Shown piece by piece: positions 1-7,086 of a DNA stretch of 13,225 nucleotides. A program made the translations under genes and the position numbers. A model generated the notes under the pieces. That model saw only the letters and a list, made by a program, of their open reading frames with translations. It was not told where the DNA came from and ran no database searches. Within the stretch, counting starts at the first letter, position 1. Every line of letters begins with the position of its first letter. The DNA is from Syntrophaceae bacterium UBA2188 (lineage in GTDB: Bacteria; Desulfobacterota; BSN033; UBA1163): assembly GCA_002327985.1 (NCBI GenBank), contig DCVM01000070.1, positions 4,072-17,296 of the forward strand. Direction: 5' to 3'.

Positions 1-837
1 GGTTCAGCACGGGCCGCATTTATGAAAGGCTATGGCACTAAGGTAGTCGCCGGGGTGACACCTGGAAGGGGCGGGGAAGAAGTATCGGGTATCCCCGTAT
101 ATAACACCGTCGAGGAAGCTGTGAAAGCACAGAAAAAGATCGATGCCAGCGTCACCTTTGTTCCCGGGCCGGGTCTCAAGGATGCTGTTCTTGAAGCCCT
201 GGATGCCGGAATCAAGTTCATCGTGATGCCTGTGGAAAGAGTTCCTCTTTACGATATCCTTGAAATGATGGCCTATGGGAAACAGAAAGGCGCCCGTCTG
301 TTGGGCCCCGGATCCATCGGCCTTATCAGCCCTGGTATCGCAGCGGCAGGGTGGCTTGGAGGTACTCCGGAATTTGCTAAAAAGGTGTTTGTGCCTGGAC
401 CTGTGGGGGTCATCTCAAGGAGTGGCGGGCAGTCCGGGACGGTGCCGTGGGCCATTCAACAGGCAGGCCTTGGTGTAACCACGGTCGTGCATATTGGAAC
501 AGAGCCGGTTTTAGGTCAGTCCATGGGTGATATCTTGCCTCTTTTTGAGGCCGATTCGGATACAAAGGCTGTTGCAATTTTTGGTGAAATTGGCGGTCCT
601 TATGAAGAGGAAGCGGCTGAGGCGGTGAGGACAAAGAAATTTACGAAACCCCTTGTTGTCTATGTCGCAGGGGCCTGGGCCCCGGAGGGCATGCGATTCT
701 CTCATGCGAGCAGCATCATCGAGAGGGGAAAGGGATCAGCAAAGGATAAAATTAAATCCCTTAAAGAGGCGGGAGTTCATGTGGTGGACCGACCCGATGA
801 AATCGCCCCCACCATTAAACGATTGCTAAGCGTCTAA
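1..837 (+). CDS. Succinyl-CoA-synthetase-type ligase, alpha subunit (divergent; 5' end missing)
   Basis: The frame is open from base 1, so the gene begins upstream; the ATG at base 22 is internal because the residues before it (GSARAAF) fit the start of the family's CoA-binding Rossmann domain. Seen in the sequence: CoA-binding YGTK and GVTPG, the GEIGG loop, and the phosphohistidine segment FSHASSIIERGKGSA, whose His codon is at 703-705 and corresponds to the phosphorylated His of E. coli SucD. The family (SucD, malate-CoA ligase MtkB) is the alpha subunit of an NDP-forming carboxylate-CoA ligase with a phosphohistidine intermediate; the beta subunit should lie just upstream. Two usual signatures differ: the GPNCPG stretch reads GPGSIG and the SRSGTLTYE stretch is replaced by SRSGGQSGTVPWA. 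It is therefore a divergent paralog rather than housekeeping SucD. The lyase gene next door suggests a 3-hydroxy dicarboxylate (malate- or citramalate-like) substrate, which is inference. Confidence 0.85.
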   Translation, partial: GSARAAFMKGYGTKVVAGVTPGRGGEEVSGIPVYNTVEEAVKAQKKIDASVTFVPGPGLKDAVLEALDAGIKFIVMPVERVPLYDILEMMAYGKQKGARLLGPGSIGLISPGIAAAGWLGGTPEFAKKVFVPGPVGVISRSGGQSGTVPWAIQQAGLGVTTVVHIGTEPVLGQSMGDILPLFEADSDTKAVAIFGEIGGPYEEEAAEAVRTKKFTKPLVVYVAGAWAPEGMRFSHASSIIERGKGSAKDKIKSLKEAGVHVVDRPDEIAPTIKRLLSV

Positions 838-846
838 AACCATCAA

Positions 847-890
847 ATCCCCCCTCGCCCCCCTTTTCTAAGGGGGGGTTGGGGGGGGAT
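847..890. repeat. C-rich/G-rich palindromic intergenic repeat
   Basis: An inverted repeat of the form AT-C6-TCG-C6-TTTT, a short CTA turn, then AAG7-TT-G8-AT. The arms pair along almost their whole length, giving a very stable hairpin directly after the ligase gene and before the lyase gene. It has no clean U-run, so it looks more like a dispersed REP-type element than a simple terminator, although it could hinder transcription. Similar C-run/G-run palindromes are common between genes in deltaproteobacterial genomes (general knowledge, not searched here). Confidence 0.7.
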
Positions 891-920
891 CGAATTTGTT
901 ATCTACACAAAAATAAACCA

Positions 921-927
921 AGGAGGT
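921..927 (+). promoter_or_regulatory. Ribosome binding site fixing the lyase start
   Basis: A perfect AGGAGGT lies 5 nt before the ATG at 933. It rules out the in-frame TTG at 879, which sits inside the C/G palindrome, and the ATG at 942, which would be 14 nt away. Confidence 0.85.
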
Positions 928-932
928 GCTTT

Positions 933-1826
933 ATGACTGTGATGAGATCTGTTTTTTATATTCCGGGAAATAATGAGAAGATGATTTCTAAGGCTCCTGA
1001 GACTCCAGCAGACATCATTACCTTAGATCTGGAGGATTCCGTTCCCCCTGCTGAGAAACCAAAGGCCCGCGAGATGACGAAAGAAAATTTGAAATTTGCG
1101 GGGTCCGGGGGGTCCACGGTCTATGCCCGGATCAACAACTGGGAGACTTTGATGACCAATGATGACCTCGAAGCCATTGTATACGAAGGGCTTTCCGGTG
1201 TCTGCCTGGCTAAGTGTGGCGGTCCGGATCATGTCCAGCGTCTCGATTGGAAACTGGAGGAGTTGGAGCGAAGGAGAGGTCTGAAAGTGGGAAGCATTGC
1301 CATTCAGCTTCTGATTGAAACCGCCAAGGGAGTCATCAATGCCTATCCTTCAGCCATTGCCAGCAAGAGGGTGAACTCTCTTATCTTCGGCGCCGTGGAT
1401 TATACGAAAGATATGAGGGTCAAACTCACCACCGAAGGCGATGAACAATTTTATGCGAGAGCCCATACCGCCGTGGCTGCCAGAGCGGCCGGTTGTATCG
1501 GTATCGATTGTCCCTTTGTGGCTTTTAAAGATACGGAAGCCTTTGAGAAAAACACGCGCTTCGGGCGCCAGTTAGGCTATGAAGGAAGAATGCTAATTCA
1601 TCCGAGTCAGATCGAGCCCTCTCATCGAATCTATACGCCATCGCTGGAAGATGTGGAATGGGCAAAGGGTGTGGTAAAGGTTTTTGAGGAAGAGGGGATT
1701 GCCAAAGGCGCAGCAGCCGTTTCCTATATGGGGAAGATGGTGGATACTCCGGTTTATGATAATGCAAGGACAATCCTCGCCATCATGGAGGAGATTTCTG
1801 CTTTTGATGCCCGGCGTAAGAAATAA
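933..1826 (+). CDS. HpcH/HpaI-family acyl-CoA lyase (CitE / malyl-CoA / citramalyl-CoA lyase-like)
   Basis: 297 residues, the usual length for this TIM-barrel family, which cleaves 3-hydroxyacyl-CoA thioesters such as malyl-CoA or citramalyl-CoA to acetyl-CoA plus a 2-oxo acid using Mg2+. Family marks in order: FYIPGNN at the N-terminus, DLEDSVPPAEK at about 32-42, substrate-binding R66 in ARINN, metal ligands E129 (LIETAKG) and D156 (FGAVDYTKD), then LIHPSQI at 221-227 and the C-terminal lid KMVDTP with D271, the position of the catalytic lid Asp in malyl-CoA lyase and CLYBL. The E129-D156 spacing of 27 equals that of malyl-CoA lyase as I recall it. All key residues are present, so the enzyme should be active. 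The upstream CoA ligase would supply its thioester substrate. Sequence alone does not separate malyl-, citramalyl- and related CoA lyases, and a free citrate lyase beta subunit is less likely because no CitD/CitF partners are visible. Confidence 0.9.
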   Translation: MTVMRSVFYIPGNNEKMISKAPETPADIITLDLEDSVPPAEKPKAREMTKENLKFAGSGGSTVYARINNWETLMTNDDLEAIVYEGLSGVCLAKCGGPDHVQRLDWKLEELERRRGLKVGSIAIQLLIETAKGVINAYPSAIASKRVNSLIFGAVDYTKDMRVKLTTEGDEQFYARAHTAVAARAAGCIGIDCPFVAFKDTEAFEKNTRFGRQLGYEGRMLIHPSQIEPSHRIYTPSLEDVEWAKGVVKVFEEEGIAKGAAAVSYMGKMVDTPVYDNARTILAIMEEISAFDARRKK

Positions 1827-1836
1827 GAATTTTAGT

Positions 1837-1900
1837 AGGGCAGGGCTCATTGACCCATGACGGCCTGTTTGAGTTTATTGAGCCTGCCCTTCTTGTTTTT
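1837..1900 (+). terminator. Stem-loop with T-rich tail after the lyase gene
   Basis: Bases 1837-1849 (AGGGCAGGGCTCA) pair with 1879-1890 (TGAGCCTGCCCT) in a 12-bp stem with one bulged G and a loop of about 29 nt, followed by TCTTGTTTTT. The arrangement fits an intrinsic terminator for the ligase-lyase unit. The long loop makes it weaker than a textbook example. Confidence 0.55.
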
Positions 1901-1915
1901 AATCAAAATTGAATC

Positions 1916-2824
1916 ATGAGAATTACCATCGTTGGACAAGGCCCGTTTGGCGAAAAAACATTGGAGGCCTTGATTAAAAAAGGGGAGAATGTTGTAGGTT
2001 CTTTCTCTCCTCCCGACAAAAGGGGGGAGGCGATGAAGGCCTTGGCCGAGAAATCGGGAGTCCCCTTTTATTGTCCAAATTTGATGAAGGACATTGAGGT
2101 TTACGATTATGTGAAATTAAAGCCGGATCTTGCCGTATTGGCCTTCGTCACCGATATCATCCCTGAAAAATTAATCAACGTTCCCTCCCTCGGCACCATT
2201 TGTTATCACCCTTCCATTTTGCCCAGACATCGGGGCGCCAGCGCTATCAACTGGGCCATCATTCAAGGCGATACACGAACGGGATTGACCATTCTTTGGG
2301 TTGATAAAGGGATTGATACGGGCCCCATCTTACTGCAAAAAGAGGTGGAAATCGGCCCGGATGATACGACAGGGTCTCTTTATTTCAAAGCCCTCTTTCC
2401 GATGGGAATCGATGCTATCATTGAATCTGTTGAATTAATCAAAAAGGGGGCAGCGCCGCGGATCCCTCAGGATGAATCCAAAGCAACCTATGAACCCCCT
2501 TGTGATGATCGAGTGGCTTCCGTAAGTTTTGAAAAACCAATCAAAGAAATTTACAATTTAATTAGGGGATGTGATCCTCAGCCAGGGGTTTATACGACGT
2601 TTAAGGGGAAGAGGGTAAGGTTTTATGATGCAAAGATGTTCCCGTCGTCAATTGAAAAGCGATCCGGAGAAATTGTTTCAGTGGAAGAGGGAGGTCTTCG
2701 AATCGCCGTAAAAGGGGGACTTATACAAATTAGTAAATTCAGAGCGGACAAGGGAGAGAAGATTGGGTCTATCGAATTTGCAAAATTAGTGAATTTGAAA
2801 GCCGGAGATCGGTTTGGTGAATAA
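1916..2824 (+). CDS. Stand-alone formyl transferase / 10-formyltetrahydrofolate hydrolase-like protein
   Basis: 302 residues with an N-terminal formyl-transferase fold (about 1-190) and a C-terminal OB-like domain (about 205-295). Compared from memory, it is closest to the N-terminal hydrolase domain of eukaryotic 10-formyl-THF dehydrogenase (ALDH1L1): it shares YHPS-LPRHRGASAINW, an LLQKE segment near 139-143 and the IRG segment of the second domain. Catalytic H98 (in YHPS) and D134 (in GIDTG) are 36 residues apart, as in the ALDH1L1 pair. The Asn that precedes the His by two in methionyl-tRNA formyltransferase is Cys here (C96), as it is Ile in ALDH1L1, which argues against a housekeeping Fmt. 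No aldehyde dehydrogenase domain follows, so the likely activity is formyl-THF hydrolysis or formyl transfer to an unknown acceptor. The ATG at 1916 has no clear Shine-Dalgarno. A terminator-like stem-loop lies upstream, so it may be transcribed separately from the lyase gene. Confidence 0.82.
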   Translation: MRITIVGQGPFGEKTLEALIKKGENVVGSFSPPDKRGEAMKALAEKSGVPFYCPNLMKDIEVYDYVKLKPDLAVLAFVTDIIPEKLINVPSLGTICYHPSILPRHRGASAINWAIIQGDTRTGLTILWVDKGIDTGPILLQKEVEIGPDDTTGSLYFKALFPMGIDAIIESVELIKKGAAPRIPQDESKATYEPPCDDRVASVSFEKPIKEIYNLIRGCDPQPGVYTTFKGKRVRFYDAKMFPSSIEKRSGEIVSVEEGGLRIAVKGGLIQISKFRADKGEKIGSIEFAKLVNLKAGDRFGE

Positions 2825-2840
2825 TTAATCATGGGAAGAT

Positions 2841-2907
2841 TGGAATAATGGAAGACTGGAATATTGGGTTTAAAAAGAGATGCTTTTCTCATTATTCCAT
2901 CATTCCA
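2841..2907. repeat. TGGAATNATGGAA-type palindromic repeat
   Basis: The left arm (2841-2867) contains TGGAATAATGGAA and TGGAAT; the right arm (2888-2907) contains ATTATTCCATCATTCCA, its near reverse complement, around a TTTAAAAAGAGATGCTTTTCT centre. It fills the gap before the GlcD-like gene and ends 7 nt before that gene's ribosome binding site. The internal repetition of the TGGAAT unit suggests a dispersed palindromic element, different in sequence from the one at 847-890. Confidence 0.65.
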
Positions 2908-2914
2908 AATGACT

Positions 2915-2920
2915 GGAGGA
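2915..2920 (+). promoter_or_regulatory. Ribosome binding site fixing the GlcD-like start
   Basis: GGAGGA lies 3 nt before the ATG at 2924. The in-frame TTG at 2864 falls inside the palindromic repeat, and the ATG at 2909 precedes this site, so 2924 is the best start although the spacing is short. Confidence 0.65.
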
Positions 2921-2923
2921 CTT

Positions 2924-4309
2924 ATGGAACGTGAAAAACTCATTGAAGAATCGATAAAGATTGTGGGAAAAGAAAATGTCTTGTCATCAGAGACAGACTT
3001 ATTGCTCTATGGCTATGATGCTTCCCTCTTCCGGGGGAAACCCGATTGCATCGTCCTTCCTGGTTCAACAGAAGAAGTTTCGAAGATCGTCAAATTTGCC
3101 CATGAAGCAGGGATTCATGTTTTGGGCAGAGGATCCGGGACAAACCTGAGCGGAGGCACCATTCCGACACAAGGTGGTATCATCATCCATTTTTCAAGAA
3201 TGAACAAGATTCTGGAAATCGACATCGAAAATCAGAGGGCAGTGGTAGAACCAGGAGTGTTTACCCTGGCCTTGAAAAATGCGTTGGCTCGTTATGGATA
3301 TGTCTATCAACCCGACCCTGCCAGCGAAAAGGTTTCTACCTTCGGCGGGAATTTCGGAGAGAACTCAGGGGGGCCTCATTGCCTCAAATATGGAGTGACG
3401 ACCAATCACATATTGGGAGCGGAAGTGGTCCTCTCGAATGGAGAGGTGGTTCAGGTCGGCGGCAAGTCGTTAGATAATCCAGGGTATGACCTGACAGGGC
3501 TTCTTGTCGGATCAGAAGGCACTCTGGGAATTGCAACAAAGTTGATCCTTCGAATCATGCCAAAACCCGAAGCGGTCAAGACCATGCTGGCTATCTACAA
3601 TAGTTTAGAAGATGCCGGGAAAACGGTTTCAGCCATTATCGGCGATGGCATCGTTCCCGCCACTCTTGAAATGCTGGACAAACTGACGATCAAGGCCGTC
3701 GAAGAATCCATTCATGCAGGGTTTCCATTGGATGCGGAGGCTGTCCTGATCATCGAGCTGGACGGGCTAAAGGATGGGATGGAGAGACTGGCTGAGAGGA
3801 TCATGGAAATCTGCAAGAAAAATAATGTCCGGGAAGTCAAGGCCGCTAAAAACGAGGCAGAGAGAATGCAGCTCTGGGCAGGCCGAAAGGGAGCTTTTGG
3901 CGCTATTGCCAGGCTTCGCCCCAACTATCTGGTTTGTGATGGCACCGTTCCCAGGACAAAATTGCCTGAAGTTTTAGCCAAGGTGATGGAAGTGGGAAGA
4001 AAATATGAGCTTTCGATTGCGAATGTCTTCCACGCAGGAGACGGGAATCTTCATCCTTTGATCCTTTTCGATGAAAGGAATGAAGAGGAACTCAGGAAGG
4101 TTCATCTGGCAGGTTCCGAGATTATGAAATTATGCGCCGATGCTGGCGGGACGATCAGCGGCGAACATGGAATTGGCACGGAGAAAAAGAAGGAAATGCT
4201 CTTCGTCTTTACGCCTCAAGACATTCGGGCCATGGAAAAGGTGAAAAGGGCCTTCGATCCGGAAGATCTTTACAACCCGGGAAAAGTTCTGCCGGAAGTG
4301 GAAGCGTAA
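2924..4309 (+). CDS. glcD: FAD-linked 2-hydroxyacid dehydrogenase, glycolate oxidase GlcD-like subunit
   Basis: 461 residues, close to the usual GlcD / D-lactate dehydrogenase size. The PCMH-type FAD domain spans about 38-215, with the GRGSGTNLSGG loop (68-78), GENSGGPHCLKYG (145-157) and GSEGTLGIATK (196-206). The C-terminal FAD-oxidase domain retains the full catalytic set: VPRTKLPE (Arg344, substrate carboxylate), FHAGDGNLHP (H370, H377) and GEHGIG (E414, H415), and ends in DPEDLYNPGK. The family oxidises D-2-hydroxyacids (glycolate, D-lactate, 2-hydroxyglutarate) to 2-oxo acids. Here electrons should pass to the GlcF-like iron-sulfur protein and on to the quinone pool or an electron-transfer flavoprotein. 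A degenerate GlcE-like paralog follows after 51 nt and GlcF-like after that, the usual glcDEF order. The substrate is not fixed by sequence; glycolate or a larger 2-hydroxyacid are both possible. Confidence 0.9.
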   Translation: MEREKLIEESIKIVGKENVLSSETDLLLYGYDASLFRGKPDCIVLPGSTEEVSKIVKFAHEAGIHVLGRGSGTNLSGGTIPTQGGIIIHFSRMNKILEIDIENQRAVVEPGVFTLALKNALARYGYVYQPDPASEKVSTFGGNFGENSGGPHCLKYGVTTNHILGAEVVLSNGEVVQVGGKSLDNPGYDLTGLLVGSEGTLGIATKLILRIMPKPEAVKTMLAIYNSLEDAGKTVSAIIGDGIVPATLEMLDKLTIKAVEESIHAGFPLDAEAVLIIELDGLKDGMERLAERIMEICKKNNVREVKAAKNEAERMQLWAGRKGAFGAIARLRPNYLVCDGTVPRTKLPEVLAKVMEVGRKYELSIANVFHAGDGNLHPLILFDERNEEELRKVHLAGSEIMKLCADAGGTISGEHGIGTEKKKEMLFVFTPQDIRAMEKVKRAFDPEDLYNPGKVLPEVEA

Positions 4310-4324
4310 TCTTTAATCAGCAAA

Positions 4325-4339
4325 GCGCATAGTGCATAG
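4325..4339. repeat. Short GCATAG direct repeat in the glcD-glcE gap
   Basis: GCGCATAG is followed at once by TGCATAG. Tandem GCATAG-like units of this sort also occur as larger intergenic arrays in related genomes (recollection, not checked). Only two units are present and the significance is low. Confidence 0.25.
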
Positions 4340-4360
4340 GGTTTAAGAAGGAGAATTTGT

Positions 4361-5731
4361 ATGTCTAAGACTGATAAACTTTTTCCTAAATTGAAAGAGA
4401 TGGTTGGAGAAGCCAATGTGATCCAAGATCCGGAAAAACTTAAAGCTTATGCGATCGATGGGAAGAAACCGAAAGTGATTGTCTCTCCCGGGACGATTGA
4501 TGAGGTTTCGAAAATCGTGGCTTATGCCAACCAGCAGCATTTCATTGTTATCCCCAGAGGGAACGGAACCAAAATGGGGATGGGCGGGATTCCCAAAAAG
4601 GTAAATATCATTCTTTCCACCAATCGGCTCAATCGTATCACGGACAGCGACTCCGAAAATCTGACCCTTTCCGCAGAAAGTGGAATCACTCTGAGCGAAG
4701 TTCAGGATAGTTTAGCGAAGTTGGGAAGAGGGTATTTCCTCCCTCTTGACCCGCCCTTCACGAATCAAGCCACTCTGGGGGGCATTGTGGCGACCAACTC
4801 GAGCGGGCCAAAAAGGCTGCTCTACGGCGCGGCCAGGGATTTGATCATCGGGACCAAGGCCGTTTTCCCGAATGGGGATATGGTGATCTCTGGCGGAAAG
4901 ACGGTTAAGAATGTATCCGGTTATGACATGTGTAAACTCTTGATTGGCTCTTATGGGACATTGGGAATACTTTGTGAGATGACTTTTAAACTCCTTCCCC
5001 TCCCTGAAAAAGAGGCAACCTTATCGCTCTCTTTTGGTAAATTAGAAGAAGCAGATGGCTTTGTTCGTCAGCTGAGAATCTCCCAGCTCATTCCCTCGTC
5101 CATTGAGATCCTCAACTCCATTGCTGTCGAGAATATGAAATATCCACGATCCATGCCTCAAAATGGAAATTATCTCGTTACCGTAGGATTAGAAGGAGTC
5201 ACTGAAAGCATTGGCAGGCAGGTTTCTGAGATGAGTGAGATGGGAAAGAAAAATGGGGTCCTTGAAACAATGACCTTGGATTCAGACAAGCATCGGGCTT
5301 TCTGGATTGCCCTCCGGAATTTTTCACAAGGATTGTCTGAAAAATACCCAAACTTCATCGGACTGAAATCAAACCTGTTGATCTCGAAATCCGGGGAGAT
5401 GCTTGGGAATTATGAAAGAATTGCAAGAGAATCAGGAATAGAATGTGCCTTCATCTGCCATGCCGGAAATGGAATCCTTCACTCCTATATCCTTCCCGGG
5501 AAGAATTTTCGATCCAGGATTGAATCCTTTGTCCATTTCATTGGAGGGCTGACTTCCGAAGCAGTAAAAAATGAAGGCAATCTCGTCGTCGAGTCGTCGC
5601 CTCTTTCGATCAAAAAGAAAGTGGATGTATGGGGACAATCTCGAAGCGACTATCTGATGGTGCGCCGATTGAAAGGGCAAATAGACCCGGCAGGGATTCT
5701 GAACACAGGCCGATTTGTGGGAGGAATATGA
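4361..5731 (+). CDS. glcE: FAD-binding oxidase subunit, GlcE-like with extended C-terminal domain
   Basis: 456 residues, a paralog of the preceding GlcD-like protein; it has the matching PCMH FAD-binding domain (about 38-215) with PRGNGTKMGMGG (65-76), ATLGGIVATNSSGPKR (137-152) and SGYDMCKLLIGSYGTLGI (186-203). At 456 residues it is clearly longer than E. coli GlcE (about 350). It keeps a C-terminal oxidase-like half, but the catalytic marks are eroded: the VPR segment reads SNLLISK, HAGDGNLH reads HAGNGILH, and the GEHGIG loop is replaced near 410 by VESSPLSIK. This fits a non-catalytic or electron-relay FAD subunit partnering GlcD. AAGGAG 8 nt upstream supports the ATG. It could also be called a GlcD paralog; the GlcE role rests on gene order and on the lost catalytic motifs. 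Confidence 0.82.
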   Translation: MSKTDKLFPKLKEMVGEANVIQDPEKLKAYAIDGKKPKVIVSPGTIDEVSKIVAYANQQHFIVIPRGNGTKMGMGGIPKKVNIILSTNRLNRITDSDSENLTLSAESGITLSEVQDSLAKLGRGYFLPLDPPFTNQATLGGIVATNSSGPKRLLYGAARDLIIGTKAVFPNGDMVISGGKTVKNVSGYDMCKLLIGSYGTLGILCEMTFKLLPLPEKEATLSLSFGKLEEADGFVRQLRISQLIPSSIEILNSIAVENMKYPRSMPQNGNYLVTVGLEGVTESIGRQVSEMSEMGKKNGVLETMTLDSDKHRAFWIALRNFSQGLSEKYPNFIGLKSNLLISKSGEMLGNYERIARESGIECAFICHAGNGILHSYILPGKNFRSRIESFVHFIGGLTSEAVKNEGNLVVESSPLSIKKKVDVWGQSRSDYLMVRRLKGQIDPAGILNTGRFVGGI

Positions 5732-5742
5732 GTTTCAGGGAG

Positions 5743-5880
5743 AGCGTGAGGCGCAAGTCGTAAGTGGTTTATCATAGTGCTGCCGTTATGCTGTTTACCG
5801 TGTTGCAGTTAAATCCAAAACCGCAGCACTGCAGCACCGCAATACTGCAGCATAAAGAAAAACCCCTCCCACCTCACGCT
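5743..5880. repeat. Long nested inverted repeat between glcE-like and glcF-like genes
   Basis: The 209-nt gap is occupied by nested inverted arms: AGCGTGAGG (5743-5751) with CCTCACGCT (5872-5880), TTATGCTG (5786-5793) with CAGCATAA (5848-5855), and GTGTTGCAG (5800-5808) with CTGCAGCAC (5829-5837, one G-T pair). The right arm also contains tandem GCAGCAC/CTGCAG units. It looks like a mobile or dispersed palindromic element inserted inside an otherwise compact operon. No ORF, tRNA or convincing promoter is visible in the rest of the gap. Confidence 0.65.
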
Positions 5881-5930
5881 TTACCCCTTACGGAGGAAGG
5901 ATTTCAATATTGGGATAGATAACCTAAATA

Positions 5931-5934
5931 GGAG
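5931..5934 (+). promoter_or_regulatory. Ribosome binding site of the GlcF-like gene
   Basis: GGAG is followed by two consecutive ATG codons at 5938 and 5941. The spacing of 6 nt favours 5941 over 5938 (3 nt); the difference is one residue. Confidence 0.55.
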
Positions 5935-5940
5935 TGAATG

Positions 5941-7086
5941 ATGAAACAAGAAGATTTGAAAACCTTATTATATGATGAAATTGCCAAATGCAATCGATGC
6001 GGTTTTTGTTTGGCCCACTGTCCGATTTATTCCGTGACGGGGAGGGAATGGGCCACCCCCAGGGGGAAGAACGCCCTGGTCAGGGCGATCATCGAAGGTA
6101 AAATAGGCTGGACCCCTGAGATTGAGGACACCCTTTTCCGGTGTACGGGATGTCGGCTTTGTACGCAAACTTGTTTTCCTGCGGTAGAAACCAATCAGGG
6201 GGTTCTCGCAGGAAGGGCCTGTTTAGCAGAGATGAAACAATATCCAAAAATCGTGGACCGAGTTTCGAAGGCCCTGGAGAACAATTTCAATATCTCAGAC
6301 GAACCCAATGAAGAACGCATCGCCTGGGTGGAATTCCTCAAGGATGTTCCAGGGCACATGTACCAGAAAGAAAAAGCAAAAGTTCTCTACTTTGTGGGAT
6401 GCGTCGCCTCCTTCTTCCCTCTCGTCCAGAAAATTCCTCAGGCTTTCGTTCAAATTCTGGATAAGGGTGAAGTGGACTTCTCTACCCTTGGAGGAGAAGA
6501 ATGGTGCTGCGGCTTTCCTCTCATTCAGATGGGGATGCCTGACAAGATGGAGAAACTGATCGACCACAACCAGGAGAAAGTCGAGCAGCTTGGCGCTGAA
6601 ACAGTTGTTTTCGCCTGTCCGTCGTGCTATCACACATGGAAGGAGAAATACAAGATCAATGCCGAGATGCTCCATTCAACGCAGTTTATGGAAAGGTTGA
6701 TCAATGAAGGAAAGATCAAGTTTAAGAAGGGTTTCAATAAGACTGTAACTTATCATGATCCATGTGATCTGGGAAGAAACAGTAAGGTCTTCGATCCGCC
6801 GAGGGATATTTTGAAAGCCATCCCCGGTCTCCAACTCATAGAGATGGCAAACAATCGGCAGCTCTGCATCTGCTGCGGGGGCGGGGGTGACCTGGAAATG
6901 ATCGATCCGGAACTTTCTGCTGCTATAGCAGAGAGGAAGATTCAGGAAATTAAGGATACAGGGGCTGAAGTGGTGGTGACATCCTGTCAGCAGTGTATCC
7001 GGACGATTTCGGGTTATGCCCGCAAGAAAGAAATTGACCTTAAAGTGATGGATATCACCGAGGTCGTTCTGGAGGCGATGGGCTAA
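5941..7086 (+). CDS. glcF: Iron-sulfur (Fe-S)/CCG-domain oxidoreductase subunit, GlcF-like
   Basis: 381 residues. Two ferredoxin-type 4Fe-4S sites come first: C17-x2-C20-x2-C23-x3-C27-P and C68-x2-C71-x2-C74-x3-C78. Two CCG (cysteine-rich, HdrB/GlcF) domains follow: C154, C189-C190, C226-x2-C229 and C275, C311-C312, C349-x2-C352. Such proteins carry electrons from FAD dehydrogenases such as GlcD/GlcE to membrane quinone or other acceptors. All expected cysteines are present. The stop codon TAA (7084-7086) abuts the GTG start of the mutase gene, which suggests translational coupling. The last 13 residues (from V369) are echoed by a relic 3.6 kb downstream at 10694-10738. Other CCG-domain partners (heterodisulfide reductase D-like, LutA-like) are alternatives, but the flanking GlcD/GlcE pair favours GlcF. 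Confidence 0.9.
   Translation: MKQEDLKTLLYDEIAKCNRCGFCLAHCPIYSVTGREWATPRGKNALVRAIIEGKIGWTPEIEDTLFRCTGCRLCTQTCFPAVETNQGVLAGRACLAEMKQYPKIVDRVSKALENNFNISDEPNEERIAWVEFLKDVPGHMYQKEKAKVLYFVGCVASFFPLVQKIPQAFVQILDKGEVDFSTLGGEEWCCGFPLIQMGMPDKMEKLIDHNQEKVEQLGAETVVFACPSCYHTWKEKYKINAEMLHSTQFMERLINEGKIKFKKGFNKTVTYHDPCDLGRNSKVFDPPRDILKAIPGLQLIEMANNRQLCICCGGGGDLEMIDPELSAAIAERKIQEIKDTGAEVVVTSCQQCIRTISGYARKKEIDLKVMDITEVVLEAMG

Noticed and set aside
879..932. Longer lyase protein starting at TTG 879
   Set aside because: The extra 18 residues come from the G-rich palindrome and spacer; a perfect ribosome binding site marks ATG 933.
1916..2824. Housekeeping methionyl-tRNA formyltransferase
   Set aside because: The Asn of the Fmt catalytic triad is Cys, similarity runs along the ALDH1L1 hydrolase domain, and no def gene is adjacent.
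2864..2923. Longer GlcD-like protein starting at TTG 2864
   Set aside because: The extension is encoded by the palindromic repeat and has no ribosome binding site; ATG 2924 follows GGAGGA.
5732..5940. Possible tRNA or small RNA gene in the glcE-glcF gap
   Set aside because: The structure is nested inverted arms without a cloverleaf, T-loop consensus or CCA; a repeat explains it better.
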